Source of the DNA: Thermotogaceae bacterium
GTDB taxonomy: Bacteria > Thermotogota > Thermotogae > Thermotogales > Thermotogaceae
Length of the DNA: 10,268 nucleotides
Direction: 5' to 3'
NCBI GenBank assembly: GCA_027038385.1
Contig: JALVXE010000114.1
Location: 1 to 10,268 of the forward strand
Shown: piece by piece, positions 1-7,144 of the stretch
Numbering within the stretch: position 1 is the stretch's first letter
How the letters are laid out: every line of letters starts with the position of its first letter
Position numbers and translations under genes: made by a program
Notes under the pieces: model-generated
What the model saw: only the letters and a program-made list of their open reading frames with translations
Databases searched by the model: none
Told to the model about the DNA's origin: nothing

Positions 1-4
1 CTGG

Positions 5-46
5 CAACTCTGACCCCTCCCATCCATGTGATCAGAAATGATCATA
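5..46 (-). promoter_or_regulatory. possible promoter and ribosome binding site of a minus-strand gene leaving the window
   Basis: Read on the minus strand, a TATGAT box (46-41) is followed by a GGGAGGGG ribosome-binding-like stretch (about 21-14) and a TTG (7-5) at suitable spacing. A competing ATG at about 27-25 is also open to the edge. Two TGATCA palindromes (29-34 and 39-44) lie between box and binding site, one helical turn apart. This could be the start of the gene downstream of hsp20, but only a few codons lie inside the window, so the protein cannot be identified and the call is weak. Confidence 0.2.
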
Positions 47-64
47 TTTAATCATAACATATAT

Positions 65-100
65 TAAGAAAAATAAAACCCCCGCACTCAGCGGGGGTTT
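65..100 (-). terminator. rho-independent terminator of dnaK-hsp20
   Basis: Arms at 76-85 and 91-100 form a perfect 10-bp, largely G/C stem (AAACCCCCGC / GCGGGGGTTT) around a 5-nt loop. Read on the minus strand it is followed by a U-rich run interrupted by A and C (75 down to about 65). It lies 19 nt past the hsp20 stop codon, where the operon should end. The plus-strand side is only moderately T-rich (TTTCTTCTTTC), so activity in that direction is possible but weaker. Confidence 0.88.
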
Positions 101-119
101 CTTCTTTCCCGAGCGTTTA

Positions 120-554
120 TCACTCTATCTCCACATCGATCACTTTTTTCTTTTCCTCTTCTTTCTTTGGTATGGTTATCGTCAAGATGCCGTTTTCAAA
201 CTTTGCTTTGATGTTTTCGGTGTCAACGTATTCTGGGAGTCTGAACGCTCTTTCGAATGTTCCATAGCTTCTCTCAACGACATAGTAATTTCTGTCCTTG
301 TTCTCCCTCTCGAGCTTCTTTTCTCCCTGAATTCTGAGAACGTTATCCTCTATCGTGATCTTTATGTCGTCTTTAGTCATCCCTGGAGTCTCGACTTCAA
401 CGACGATCGAATCGTTCGTCTCGTAGACGTCTACCATTGGATAGAACGCGCTCTCAACTCTCGATCCTCTGAAGAATTCGTTGAACACCCTATCTATCTC
501 CCTCTGAAGCTCTCTCATCGGGTTGAAGAAATCATCTCTTCTTTCGATCAACAT
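120..554 (-). CDS. hsp20: Hsp20/alpha-crystallin family small heat shock protein
   Basis: ATP-independent holdase chaperone of the cytoplasm: these proteins form oligomers that trap unfolding proteins and pass them to DnaK. The 144 residues are the usual length. Residues 1-38 are an amphipathic N-terminal arm rich in Arg, Glu and Phe. The alpha-crystallin domain spans about 40-130, with the ETPGMTKDDI segment near 55-64 and the signature A-x-x-x-N-G-[IL]-L at 117-124. The C-terminal tail is highly charged and ends in VIDVEIE, which carries the I/V-x-I/V motif used for oligomer assembly. The ATG is preceded by a GGGGGTGAG-type binding site. The gene begins 23 nt after the dnaK stop and has no separate promoter visible, so it is expected to be co-transcribed with dnaK and induced together with it. 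The sequence closely resembles the small heat shock protein next to dnaK in Thermotoga. Confidence 0.96.
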   Translation of the reverse strand: MLIERRDDFFNPMRELQREIDRVFNEFFRGSRVESAFYPMVDVYETNDSIVVEVETPGMTKDDIKITIEDNVLRIQGEKKLERENKDRNYYVVERSYGTFERAFRLPEYVDTENIKAKFENGILTITIPKKEEEKKKVIDVEIE

Positions 555-577
555 GATCTCACCCCCTGCTTGATTTT

Positions 578-2365
578 TTATTGTTCTCCTCCACTAGCCT
601 GCTGATTTTGATCATTCTGTTTGTATATGTACTCGCCTATCTTCATCGATTCTTGCTGGAGCTCGTCAAAGAGGAGCTTGACTTTTGCTATGTCGTTCTG
701 GTTGATAGCTTCTCTTATATCCTTGATGAGATTTTCAAGCCTTGTTTTGAGATCAGCCGGGATCTTTTCACCGTGCTCCTTGAGTGTTTTCTCAACGTGG
801 TAAGCAAGATCGTCCGCTCTGTTCTTGAGTTCGATCTCTTCCCTCATCCTCTTGTCCTGCTCTTCATATTTCTGAGCGTCTTCTATCATCTTCTGGATCT
901 CCTCATCGGAGAGCTTGTGTCTTCCGGTGACAACCATTTCCTGCTGCTTCCCAGATCCGAGATCCTTCGCGCTGACATGGACTATCCCGTCGCTGTCTAT
1001 ATCGAACGCCACTTCTATCTGAGGGACTCCCCTTGGAGCCGGTGGAAGTCCTACAAGTTTGAACGATCCTAAAAATATGTTGTCCCTCGCTATCGGCCTT
1101 TCTCCTTGATAAACCCTTATCTCGACTTCTGTCTGGTAATCCTCGACGGTCGTGAATATCTTGCTCTTTTTGACCGGTATAGTGGTGTTTCTTGGTATTA
1201 TCGGCTCGAAGAGTCCTCCTTTTACTTCTATTCCGAGCGTGAGCGGTGTGACATCGACGAGAACGACATCTTTGTCTTTCGCACCTTCGGTTCCGGCTAT
1301 TATCGCCGCCTGTATGGCCGCACCTATGGCAACCGCCTCGTCCGGGTTAACCCCCTTGTTCGGTTCTTTCCCGAATATCTCCTTTATGAAGCTTTGTATC
1401 ATAGGAACCCTAGTCATTCCACCAACGAGTATGATCTCGTCTATGTCCTGCGGCGTGAGTTTTGCGTCGCTCAGAGCCCTCTCAATCGGTCCCCTTGTCA
1501 TCTCGACAAGGTCTTTCGTTAAAGACTCAAAGAGTGCCCTTGTTATTCTCATCTCAAGGTGGAGTGGCCCACTTTCCGTGACTGCTATGAATGGAAGGCT
1601 CACTTCAGTCTCAAGCTTTGTTGAGAGCTCTATCTTGGCTTTCTCCGCAGCGTCTCTGAGCCTCTGAAGAGCTTGTCTGTCTTCTCTGAGATCTATGCCA
1701 TGCTGCTTTTTGAACTCCTCTGCCATGTAATCGATCAGGCGCTGATCGAAATCGTCCCCACCGAGGTGGTTGTTTCCAGAAGTCGCTATAACCTGTATGA
1801 CCCCATCCCCTATCTCGAGTATCGAGACATCAAATGTTCCTCCACCAAGGTCGTACACGAGAACCTTTTCCTCGTTCTTCTTGTCGAGCCCGTAAGCGAG
1901 AGCTGCGGCGGTAGGCTCGTTTATGATCCTGAGAACCTCAAATCCCGCTATCACTCCAGCCTCTTTTGTGGCCTGCCTTTGAGCATCGTTGAAGTACGCC
2001 GGACAAGTTATAACGGCCTTCTTTATCTCTCCACCGAGATAGCTCTCCGCATCTTTCTTGAGCTTTTTGAGTATGAAAGCGCTTATCTCCTGCGGGGTGT
2101 ATTCCTTGTCGTCTATCTTGACTTTGTAGTCCGTACCCATCTTCCTCTTTATCGATTTTATGGTCCTCTCAGGATTGAGTATTATTTGACGCTTAGCCGG
2201 CTCACCAACGAGTATCTGTCCGTTCTTGTCGAACGCCACAACAGACGGAGTTATTCTACTTCCCTCTGCGTTGGGGATAACTTCAACGGATCCATCCTCT
2301 TTCATCCAAGCTATAACGGAGTTCGTCGTTCCCAAATCTATTCCCACAACGTATTCTTTCGCCAT
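578..2365 (-). CDS. dnaK: molecular chaperone DnaK (Hsp70)
   Basis: ATP-driven chaperone that binds exposed hydrophobic stretches and works with DnaJ and GrpE, which are not in this window. From the chosen start the protein has 595 residues. The nucleotide-binding domain shows phosphate-1 GIDLGTTNS (8-16), phosphate-2 DLGGGT (172-177) and the adenosine motif LVGGMTRVP (313-321). The interdomain linker VVLVDV is near 367-372, followed by the beta-sandwich substrate domain (to about 480) and an alpha-helical lid. It is shorter than E. coli DnaK and appears to lack the N-terminal-domain insertion of proteobacterial proteins, as known for Gram-positive and Thermotogota DnaK. The start is the ATG of MAKEYVVGID, preceded by GGGGGTG. 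An in-frame ATG at 2428 would add 21 residues unlike any DnaK and lies upstream of the predicted transcription start. First gene of the dnaK-hsp20 operon; no CIRCE element was seen. Confidence 0.98.
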   Translation of the reverse strand: MAKEYVVGIDLGTTNSVIAWMKEDGSVEVIPNAEGSRITPSVVAFDKNGQILVGEPAKRQIILNPERTIKSIKRKMGTDYKVKIDDKEYTPQEISAFILKKLKKDAESYLGGEIKKAVITCPAYFNDAQRQATKEAGVIAGFEVLRIINEPTAAALAYGLDKKNEEKVLVYDLGGGTFDVSILEIGDGVIQVIATSGNNHLGGDDFDQRLIDYMAEEFKKQHGIDLREDRQALQRLRDAAEKAKIELSTKLETEVSLPFIAVTESGPLHLEMRITRALFESLTKDLVEMTRGPIERALSDAKLTPQDIDEIILVGGMTRVPMIQSFIKEIFGKEPNKGVNPDEAVAIGAAIQAAIIAGTEGAKDKDVVLVDVTPLTLGIEVKGGLFEPIIPRNTTIPVKKSKIFTTVEDYQTEVEIRVYQGERPIARDNIFLGSFKLVGLPPAPRGVPQIEVAFDIDSDGIVHVSAKDLGSGKQQEMVVTGRHKLSDEEIQKMIEDAQKYEEQDKRMREEIELKNRADDLAYHVEKTLKEHGEKIPADLKTRLENLIKDIREAINQNDIAKVKLLFDELQQESMKIGEYIYKQNDQNQQASGGEQ

Positions 2366-2399
2366 CTTTTCACCCCCTGTTTTTTCCTTTCCGTATATT

Positions 2400-2436
2400 C
2401 CAGACGGATTATACACTGAAAAGTTCAAAGGGTTCC
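2400..2436 (-). promoter_or_regulatory. dnaK promoter
   Basis: A perfect TATAAT -10 box occupies 2413-2408 on the minus strand, which predicts a transcription start near 2400 and a 5' leader of about 35 nt before the dnaK ATG. The -35 region (about 2436-2431, GGAACC-like) is a poor match to TTGACA. A TTGAAC lies closer, but only 9 bp from the -10 box. A weak -35 is compatible with regulation by an activator or by sequences further upstream. Confidence 0.6.
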
Positions 2437-2440
2437 TGTT

Positions 2441-2498
2441 TTAGATCGAACTAATGTGACGCATATATGCATTGAAAATATGTTGCATAAACTAATGT
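2441..2498. promoter_or_regulatory. cluster of palindromes and a direct repeat upstream of the dnaK promoter
   Basis: Three kinds of symmetry lie just upstream of the -35 region. A 14-bp near-palindrome TTAGATCGAACTAA covers 2441-2454 (12 of 14 bases symmetric). A perfect 10-bp palindrome GCATATATGC covers 2461-2470. The 9-mer AACTAATGT occurs directly repeated at 2449-2457 and 2490-2498, 41 bp apart, close to four helical turns. None matches the CIRCE operator of HrcA. The rest of the 236-bp gap between dnaK and the vWA gene is AT-rich and holds no plausible gene. A regulator binding site is an inference. Confidence 0.3.
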
Positions 2499-2556
2499 AA
2501 TTAAATCGTAAATACTTTGTATAGCAATCTAAATATATAAGTGCTAAATTCACATG

Positions 2557-2586
2557 AAAAAAAGGAAGCCCCCTTTTGGGGGCCTC
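2557..2586 (-). terminator. rho-independent terminator of the barrel/vWA unit
   Basis: On the minus strand the arms at 2586-2578 and 2573-2565 form a 9-bp stem (GAGGCCCCC / GGGGGCTTC, one G-U pair) closed by an AAAA loop. A CC and a run of seven T (2563-2557) follow. It starts 15 nt after the stop codon of the vWA lipoprotein gene and separates that unit from the dnaK promoter. Confidence 0.9.
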
Positions 2587-2601
2587 AGCATTGAAAAAGC
2601 T

Positions 2602-3681
2602 TCAATAGCTCATTTGAGTAGTCTGATGCCCTTTCTTTCCATCAGGGCCATCGTAGTAAACCGATATTGTGTGCGTTCCAACAGGAGAATCACTTTCGAA
2701 AGTTATTATGTATGAAGAAGATATCGCTTCCGCCAGACCTATTTTGGACAGATCAACCTCTTCTGAACCGGATTGGTATATCACAAAGCCTCCCGTTTTA
2801 ACCGCTATTTCTCTTGGATCCGCTGGATCTGAAAAATCTGTATCATAGCTCGAATACCATCCAGTTGAAGCCACCATGTAGAGCGTTGCGTATCCAGAGA
2901 GAGAGGAAATCACCTCTTCTTTCGTATAAGGTGGATCAAAAGGTTGAGTCCCGCCGTGGGTTTTCCAATATTTCCAAGCACTGTCTCCCTTGTAATGAGA
3001 TGATGCATCCGTCAACAATATGAAAACCCTTTGAGAGTCAGACCTCCAGGAAACGTTTTTCCAAGCGTACATTACCGCCCCGTAGGCGTTTTCTGGGAAA
3101 TCTCCTCCTCCAGAAGCCATTAACTTCCCCGTGTAATCAGCAGCAACTGATGGATTTGAGAGGTTCAGCCACGGGGGAGAATATTCGTGATCCTTTGTTG
3201 GAACATAATCGTCATAGGGAACTACTGCAACTTTCGCATCAAGACCTGATTTTTCAAGACCTTCTATAAACTTGATAATGGAGCTCTTCACACCGTCTAT
3301 CTCTTCACTCATACTCCCCGTAACGTCCACGATGAACACTATATCGACCTTGCTTCTAACCTTTGAGACTTTCTCGAGCAAAAATCCCTGAGCCTTCCCG
3401 TCCTCGAAGACCATGAAATTGTCCTCGTTCACGTCATCAGGCGGGGTGTATCCAAGAAAACTAACCTTTATGCGGTTGTAATCTTGAAGAGCCAAAGGGG
3501 TTAAAGAAAGTGTCTTGTCAACGGACAGAGACATCTGAACATCGTTTCCCCAGCTTGTCGGCTCTGAAAGTCCTTTTGGGTCCTTTGGAATCGATCCCGA
3601 AAACGTAGGAACGTTTGAACACGAAGCTAAAAACACAACTACAGCTGCGGCTAAGACTACCAAGAGTATTTTTCTCTTCAT
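2602..3681 (-). CDS. von Willebrand factor A domain lipoprotein
   Basis: Predicted exported, lipid-anchored protein of 359 residues. Residues 1-20 are a classic type II signal peptide (MKRK, hydrophobic core, LASC), so Cys21 should be the acylated first residue of the mature protein. A small beta-rich segment (about 70-103), which reads like the module preceding the vWA domain in VWFA-related proteins, comes next. The vWA domain spans about 111-290 with an intact metal-ion-dependent adhesion site: D119-x-T121-G-S123, then GGGDFPEN at 191-198, then T224-D225. An intact site suggests Mg2+-dependent binding of a protein partner. The C-terminal part (about 330-359) looks like a beta module. The ATG follows a perfect AGGAGGTGG. 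The preceding gene's stop codon directly abuts this binding site, only 12 nt separating the genes, so the two are co-transcribed and perhaps translationally coupled. The partner and exact role are unknown; envelope assembly or adhesion is only a guess. Confidence 0.88.
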   Translation of the reverse strand: MKRKILLVVLAAAVVVFLASCSNVPTFSGSIPKDPKGLSEPTSWGNDVQMSLSVDKTLSLTPLALQDYNRIKVSFLGYTPPDDVNEDNFMVFEDGKAQGFLLEKVSKVRSKVDIVFIVDVTGSMSEEIDGVKSSIIKFIEGLEKSGLDAKVAVVPYDDYVPTKDHEYSPPWLNLSNPSVAADYTGKLMASGGGDFPENAYGAVMYAWKNVSWRSDSQRVFILLTDASSHYKGDSAWKYWKTHGGTQPFDPPYTKEEVISSLSGYATLYMVASTGWYSSYDTDFSDPADPREIAVKTGGFVIYQSGSEEVDLSKIGLAEAISSSYIITFESDSPVGTHTISVYYDGPDGKKGHQTTQMSY

Positions 3682-3693
3682 AAAACCACCTCC

Positions 3694-4176
3694 TTAAAAT
3701 CCCAAACTTACTCCGCCCTGAACTCCGTAAACTCCGCTCGTTGCAAAGGGCGAGTACTGAAAAGCCGTTATACCTTCCACAAAAGCGGAAAACGCCCCCA
3801 GCTTGAATCTAACTCCAATTTTCCCCCTCAAAGTGCTCAGAGGAACGACCTGGTAATCCATGGTCTGGATGTTCATTATGACGATCGGCGAGACGAATGC
3901 GTACAGCTTCGTGTCCGAGAACCTCAGCGACAAAAACAAACCTGGATCGATCTCTAAGATCTGAGCCGAGGAGATCTCCTCTGCTGCACTCTCAAAGGAA
4001 GATATCGGATAGTAAGCGTCAACTCCCAAGCCAAGCGTCTCTCCGAGGGTTGCCTGAACTCCCAAATACATCCTTTCCCTTCCACCTAACTCCTTCCCAG
4101 CCATGACCCCCAGTGTAGCGGACATGGAGATAGCTGTGATCGAAATAACGGCCAGAAAAACCAGCAGTTTTCTCAT
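3694..4176 (-). CDS. small exported beta-barrel-like envelope protein
   Basis: A 160-residue protein that I do not recognise as a named family. Residues 1-20 form a type I signal peptide with probable cleavage after SMSA (A20). The mature part alternates polar and hydrophobic residues in several Gly- and aromatic-containing stretches (about 37-56, 80-103, 115-141, 148-160), as in small outer-membrane beta-barrels. The final residue is Phe preceded by an amphipathic strand (GVQGGVSLGF), the usual C-terminal signature recognised by BamA. It would sit in the outer membrane (the toga, if the organism is a Thermotogota). The ATG follows GGGGAGGTG. First gene of a two-gene unit with the vWA lipoprotein. 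Its promoter must lie in the 66-bp gap shared with the divergent ABC operon, where only weak minus-strand boxes are seen (TTGATG, 17 bp, AATTAT). Barrel topology is inferred from pattern only. Confidence 0.75.
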   Translation of the reverse strand: MRKLLVFLAVISITAISMSATLGVMAGKELGGRERMYLGVQATLGETLGLGVDAYYPISSFESAAEEISSAQILEIDPGLFLSLRFSDTKLYAFVSPIVIMNIQTMDYQVVPLSTLRGKIGVRFKLGAFSAFVEGITAFQYSPFATSGVYGVQGGVSLGF

Positions 4177-4196
4177 AGAAACACCTCCCCGTGAAT

Positions 4197-4205
4197 TGGT
4201 ATAAT
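4197..4205 (+). promoter_or_regulatory. extended -10 promoter of the ABC transporter operon
   Basis: TGGTATAAT gives an extended -10 element (TGn plus a perfect TATAAT at 4200-4205). The predicted start is near 4212, giving a leader of about 31 nt that contains the GGAGGGG binding site of the first gene. The -35 region is poor, as is common for extended -10 promoters. The element lies in the divergent gap, so an operator here could affect both directions. Confidence 0.6.
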
Positions 4206-4242
4206 TGAATCTCTGATCAATCCCATCAAAGGAGGGGACAAC

Positions 4243-5325
4243 ATGGTGAGATTTTTGACAGGATTAATCGTGCTTCTAACTACTTTGACTATGCCTTTGA
4301 CGGTTTGGTTCAGTTGGGAAGGTTTAGATGTTTTTAAATCCTTGGCCAGAGAGTTTTCGAAAGAGGCGGGCGTAAAGGTCAATGTCGTCTATATACCAAA
4401 AAACGCGTACGAAAAACTCTCAATCGCATGGAAAGCCAAGGCAGGGGTCCCAGATCTGATCCTTTTGAAGAACGATGAACTGGGAAAAGTGTCAGGTATT
4501 CTCCAGGCTCTCAAAAAACCCGAAGGCCTCACCGAAAAATCCTTGGAAGCGTTCACGCTGAACGGAAAGCTCCTCGGGATTCCCATATACTCTGACATAG
4601 GTGGGGTTTTCTTTTATAGAGGAAACACTCCGAATGCGAGGTCTGTGGAGGACTTAGTCAGACTTTTCAAAGGTAAGAAAAATGCTCTGATGATACCGAT
4701 ATACGGGAGATATTACTTTCAGACATTTCAGAGGGCATTTGGAAAAAATACCGATCTTTATCTAAAAGACGAGTCCACTGAGAAGGCCATAGAGTACATC
4801 CTTTGGCTTAAAAAGGAAGTCCCGTATCTGCCGAAAGACGGTAGGAGTGCCATAGGGCTTTTCATGAGAGGCGATGCGAAAGTCCTGATGTTTGGAAGTT
4901 TTCTGATACCGAAATTCCTCAAAAAACACGTGGATTTCGGGATAATGAATCCACCGTTCTTGGAAAAAGCAAAAAGCTTCATCTCTCCAAACCTTGATTA
5001 CAAGGGTTTTGTGGTTGTGAAAGGTCATCTAACCGAAAATGTAAAAGAGTTCCTCGAGTTCGTGTCATCAGAAAAATTCCAAGAAGAGTTCTGCAAAAAG
5101 CTCTACAAGATCCCAACGAATGAGAAAGCCTTGGAAAAACTTTCAAGAAACCCCATCTTTGAAAAGCTTGAAGAATATGAAAAGTACGGAAAGCCAACTC
5201 CTACGGATCCAAACAGTTGGAGATATTACGAGGCAGTCAACGCGATCTTAAGACTCATGATGAGGGGAGTGAACGATCCAAGGGTTCTTTTGGAGGCTGG
5301 GAGGAAGGTCGTCAGCGGTAAATGA
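4243..5325 (+). CDS. ABC transporter substrate-binding protein, family 1 (sugar type)
   Basis: Periplasmic binding protein expected to capture a carbohydrate-like solute and deliver it to the permease encoded next. The N-terminal 16-20 residues are a hydrophobic export signal (no clear A-x-A site). They are followed at once by TVWFSWEG and a first Rossmann-like strand, as in MalE-type proteins. Further family features are VPDLILLKNDELG (about residues 69-81), the GKLLGIPIYSDIGGVFF segment (about 108-124) that corresponds to the hinge and cleft, and a C-terminal helical region ending with the WRYYEAVNAIL segment. At 360 residues it is somewhat shorter than typical 400-residue members. The ATG follows AAAGGAGGGG. 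Its TGA overlaps the ATG of the permease gene (ATGA), pointing to translational coupling. The ligand cannot be told from sequence; the family also includes peptide- and ion-linked members, so sugar is only the likely class. Confidence 0.88.
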   Translation: MVRFLTGLIVLLTTLTMPLTVWFSWEGLDVFKSLAREFSKEAGVKVNVVYIPKNAYEKLSIAWKAKAGVPDLILLKNDELGKVSGILQALKKPEGLTEKSLEAFTLNGKLLGIPIYSDIGGVFFYRGNTPNARSVEDLVRLFKGKKNALMIPIYGRYYFQTFQRAFGKNTDLYLKDESTEKAIEYILWLKKEVPYLPKDGRSAIGLFMRGDAKVLMFGSFLIPKFLKKHVDFGIMNPPFLEKAKSFISPNLDYKGFVVVKGHLTENVKEFLEFVSSEKFQEEFCKKLYKIPTNEKALEKLSRNPIFEKLEEYEKYGKPTPTDPNSWRYYEAVNAILRLMMRGVNDPRVLLEAGRKVVSGK

Positions 5326-7127
5326 TCTGGTGGGCGATATCGTTAATATCGCTCTCAACGATAGTATTCTACAAGCTGTTCCCATTCGTGTTCTCGCTGA
5401 TTCTCAGTGGGAATTCCTTTTTCTCCGTGTTCTCAAGCGAAGCGTTCAGAATCTCCGCAAGGATAAGTGTTTTTTGGTCTACACTGGACACCGTACTTTT
5501 GCTATCGATCGCCACATTCCTCGCTTGGAGCTTGAGGAAGAAGAGAACCCTATTGAATACCTTGATATTCATTCCATGGGCGGTCCCTGTTTATCTAACG
5601 GTGATGACATGGAGATTCGCGATATATGGGCTCAACGGAACTTCCCTGATCTCGCACCTGGGACTTCCAACCGATATCATATCCGACCCGATCGCAGCTT
5701 ACATGTGGGCTGTGGTTCTCAGTGTTTGGCTCGATCTTCCGATGATCACGTTATCGATACTTCACTCCATAGACGACATACCAAACGAGATAATGGAAGC
5801 TGCCAGGATAGATGGCGCTACAGAGGCAGAAATCTTTGTGAATATAGCCCTCCCAAAGCTTTCAAGTGTATTGGAAGGATGGTTCTTGATATACGTCGTC
5901 AGATACGCACATTCTTTTACAATTCCGTTCCTTCTGACTGGTGGAGGCGTGACAAAACCAAATTGGATAACACATCTTGGAGCGATAGGAAATCTAACCA
6001 CACTAGGTGTTTTGAACTACAAAATCTTTGAAAACTACGACATGAAGCAGATGTTGTCTTTTTCATCCGCAACGTACATATTCCTAGGTGCGATGATATC
6101 CGTGTGGATATTCAGAAAGAGAAAAATATTGAGAAATATCTTTCTGTCAGCCTTCTTTGCTTTGTGGTTTTTCATATCCGGTGATGTTTTTTCCATAATC
6201 TCTGCCGTTTTGTCATTTCTACCGGCCAAAATCGCCTTTATATCGGCTTTGATCATCCTTCCGATATCCAAATTTGAATCCTTTCCTCTGTACTTTCTGA
6301 TGATTTTCACGGCGCTTCTCATGAGCAGAAGAACGATCAGATTGGGAAAGTTATCAAAATTCTCAACTGTTGTGAAAATCTCCATTATTACTGTTCTTTC
6401 ACTAGCGGCTGCTATAACCGTCCTTTCACTCATGATGGTGGCGTTCACAGATTATCCGGATTCACTAACGGTCAGCAGAGTAAGCTTCTCATCGATAAAA
6501 GACGTGCTGAATGATGGATACGGTAAGAACATTCTAAACTCTCTTATCATAGCCCTTCCGGTGATGGTACTATCACCGCTTCTTTCCTTTCCTTTGGCGT
6601 ACTCGATATCTCGAAAGAAGCTGGATTGGATGCTCCAGATGTTTCTCGTTCTGAGGACAGTTTCAGGAATTCACGTCCTCTCAATGATATTCGCGATGTA
6701 TGCCAAGATGAAGATGATAAATTCTCTGCTACCAGTTTCGCTCATCGTGATATCGAACGTCATACCGCAGATAGTGGTGTTCATCAAGGGATATATCGAT
6801 TCGATCCCTAAGGAGTACGAAGAAGCCGCGATCTTAGAAGGTGGGAGATCCGCAGCTAAAAAGTTACTGATGAGAATCGCTGTTCCACAAATTTCGGTAG
6901 GATCGCTCATAGGCTTCATGGCTGGATGGAACGCCTTCTTAGCACCCCTAATGCTTCTTTTCAACGATTCTCTGTACCCAGCATCTGTAAAACTCTACAG
7001 CTACGTTGGAAACCTCACGGATCTCTATCCGAGGTGGAACCTTTTTGGAGCCGGAGCCGTTCTGAACCTAGGAGTATCTTTGGTTGTGTTTGTCGCGATA
7101 AAAACTCTTTCGGGTATGCTAAAATAG
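5322..7127 (+). CDS. fused MalF-MalG-type ABC transporter permease
   Basis: Inner-membrane channel of an importer, 601 residues with two complete permease halves in one chain. The first half (about 1-265) carries a MalF-style EAA loop, IPNEIMEAARIDGATEAE, with E159-A-A161 and G165, followed by the conserved I-x-LP (175-178). The second half (about 360-601) carries a MalG-style EAA loop, IPKEYEEAAILEGG, with E501-A-A503 and G507. Each loop would dock on an ATPase subunit. A hydrophobic connector of about 95 residues (265-360) with roughly three membrane-spanning segments joins the halves. In most sugar importers MalF and MalG are separate proteins of about 290 and 280 residues. Single-chain permeases are best known in iron (FbpB) and thiamine (ThiP) systems, but the loop sequences here look like the carbohydrate CUT1 class. 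No ATPase gene follows; a shared MsmK/UgpC-like ATPase elsewhere is the likely partner. The ATG overlaps the upstream stop. Confidence 0.88.
   Translation: MIWWAISLISLSTIVFYKLFPFVFSLILSGNSFFSVFSSEAFRISARISVFWSTLDTVLLLSIATFLAWSLRKKRTLLNTLIFIPWAVPVYLTVMTWRFAIYGLNGTSLISHLGLPTDIISDPIAAYMWAVVLSVWLDLPMITLSILHSIDDIPNEIMEAARIDGATEAEIFVNIALPKLSSVLEGWFLIYVVRYAHSFTIPFLLTGGGVTKPNWITHLGAIGNLTTLGVLNYKIFENYDMKQMLSFSSATYIFLGAMISVWIFRKRKILRNIFLSAFFALWFFISGDVFSIISAVLSFLPAKIAFISALIILPISKFESFPLYFLMIFTALLMSRRTIRLGKLSKFSTVVKISIITVLSLAAAITVLSLMMVAFTDYPDSLTVSRVSFSSIKDVLNDGYGKNILNSLIIALPVMVLSPLLSFPLAYSISRKKLDWMLQMFLVLRTVSGIHVLSMIFAMYAKMKMINSLLPVSLIVISNVIPQIVVFIKGYIDSIPKEYEEAAILEGGRSAAKKLLMRIAVPQISVGSLIGFMAGWNAFLAPLMLLFNDSLYPASVKLYSYVGNLTDLYPRWNLFGAGAVLNLGVSLVVFVAIKTLSGMLK
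7117..7125 (+). promoter_or_regulatory. possible internal promoter for the potassium channel gene
   Basis: TGCTAAAAT matches an extended -10 element (TGn plus five of six bases of TATAAT), overlapping the permease stop codon. A start near 7132 would leave a leader of about 13 nt that just contains the GAGGTGA binding site. No -35 match is apparent. It could allow the channel to be made independently of the transporter, but chance occurrence in AT-rich sequence is quite possible. Confidence 0.25.
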
Positions 7128-7144
7128 CAATCTGAGGTGATTTC

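Noticed and set aside
2366..2428. Upstream in-frame ATG adding 21 residues to DnaK
   Set aside because: The extension is unlike DnaK, lacks a good binding site, and lies mostly upstream of the transcription start predicted from the TATAAT at 2408-2413.
581..2444. Several plus-strand open frames antisense to dnaK, the longest 248 codons (1673-2419)
   Set aside because: Long antisense frames are a known by-product of dnaK codon bias. They lack binding sites and recognisable domains, and the minus strand is certainly dnaK.
4214..4219. Single TGATCA in the divergent gap, like the pair at the left edge
   Set aside because: A lone 6-mer is expected by chance and does not share the spacing or context of the pair.
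5330..6031. A 233-codon plus-strand frame inside the permease gene
   Set aside because: It is an out-of-frame shadow: the permease frame has clear EAA loops and membrane helices, while this one is Arg- and Trp-rich without any motif.
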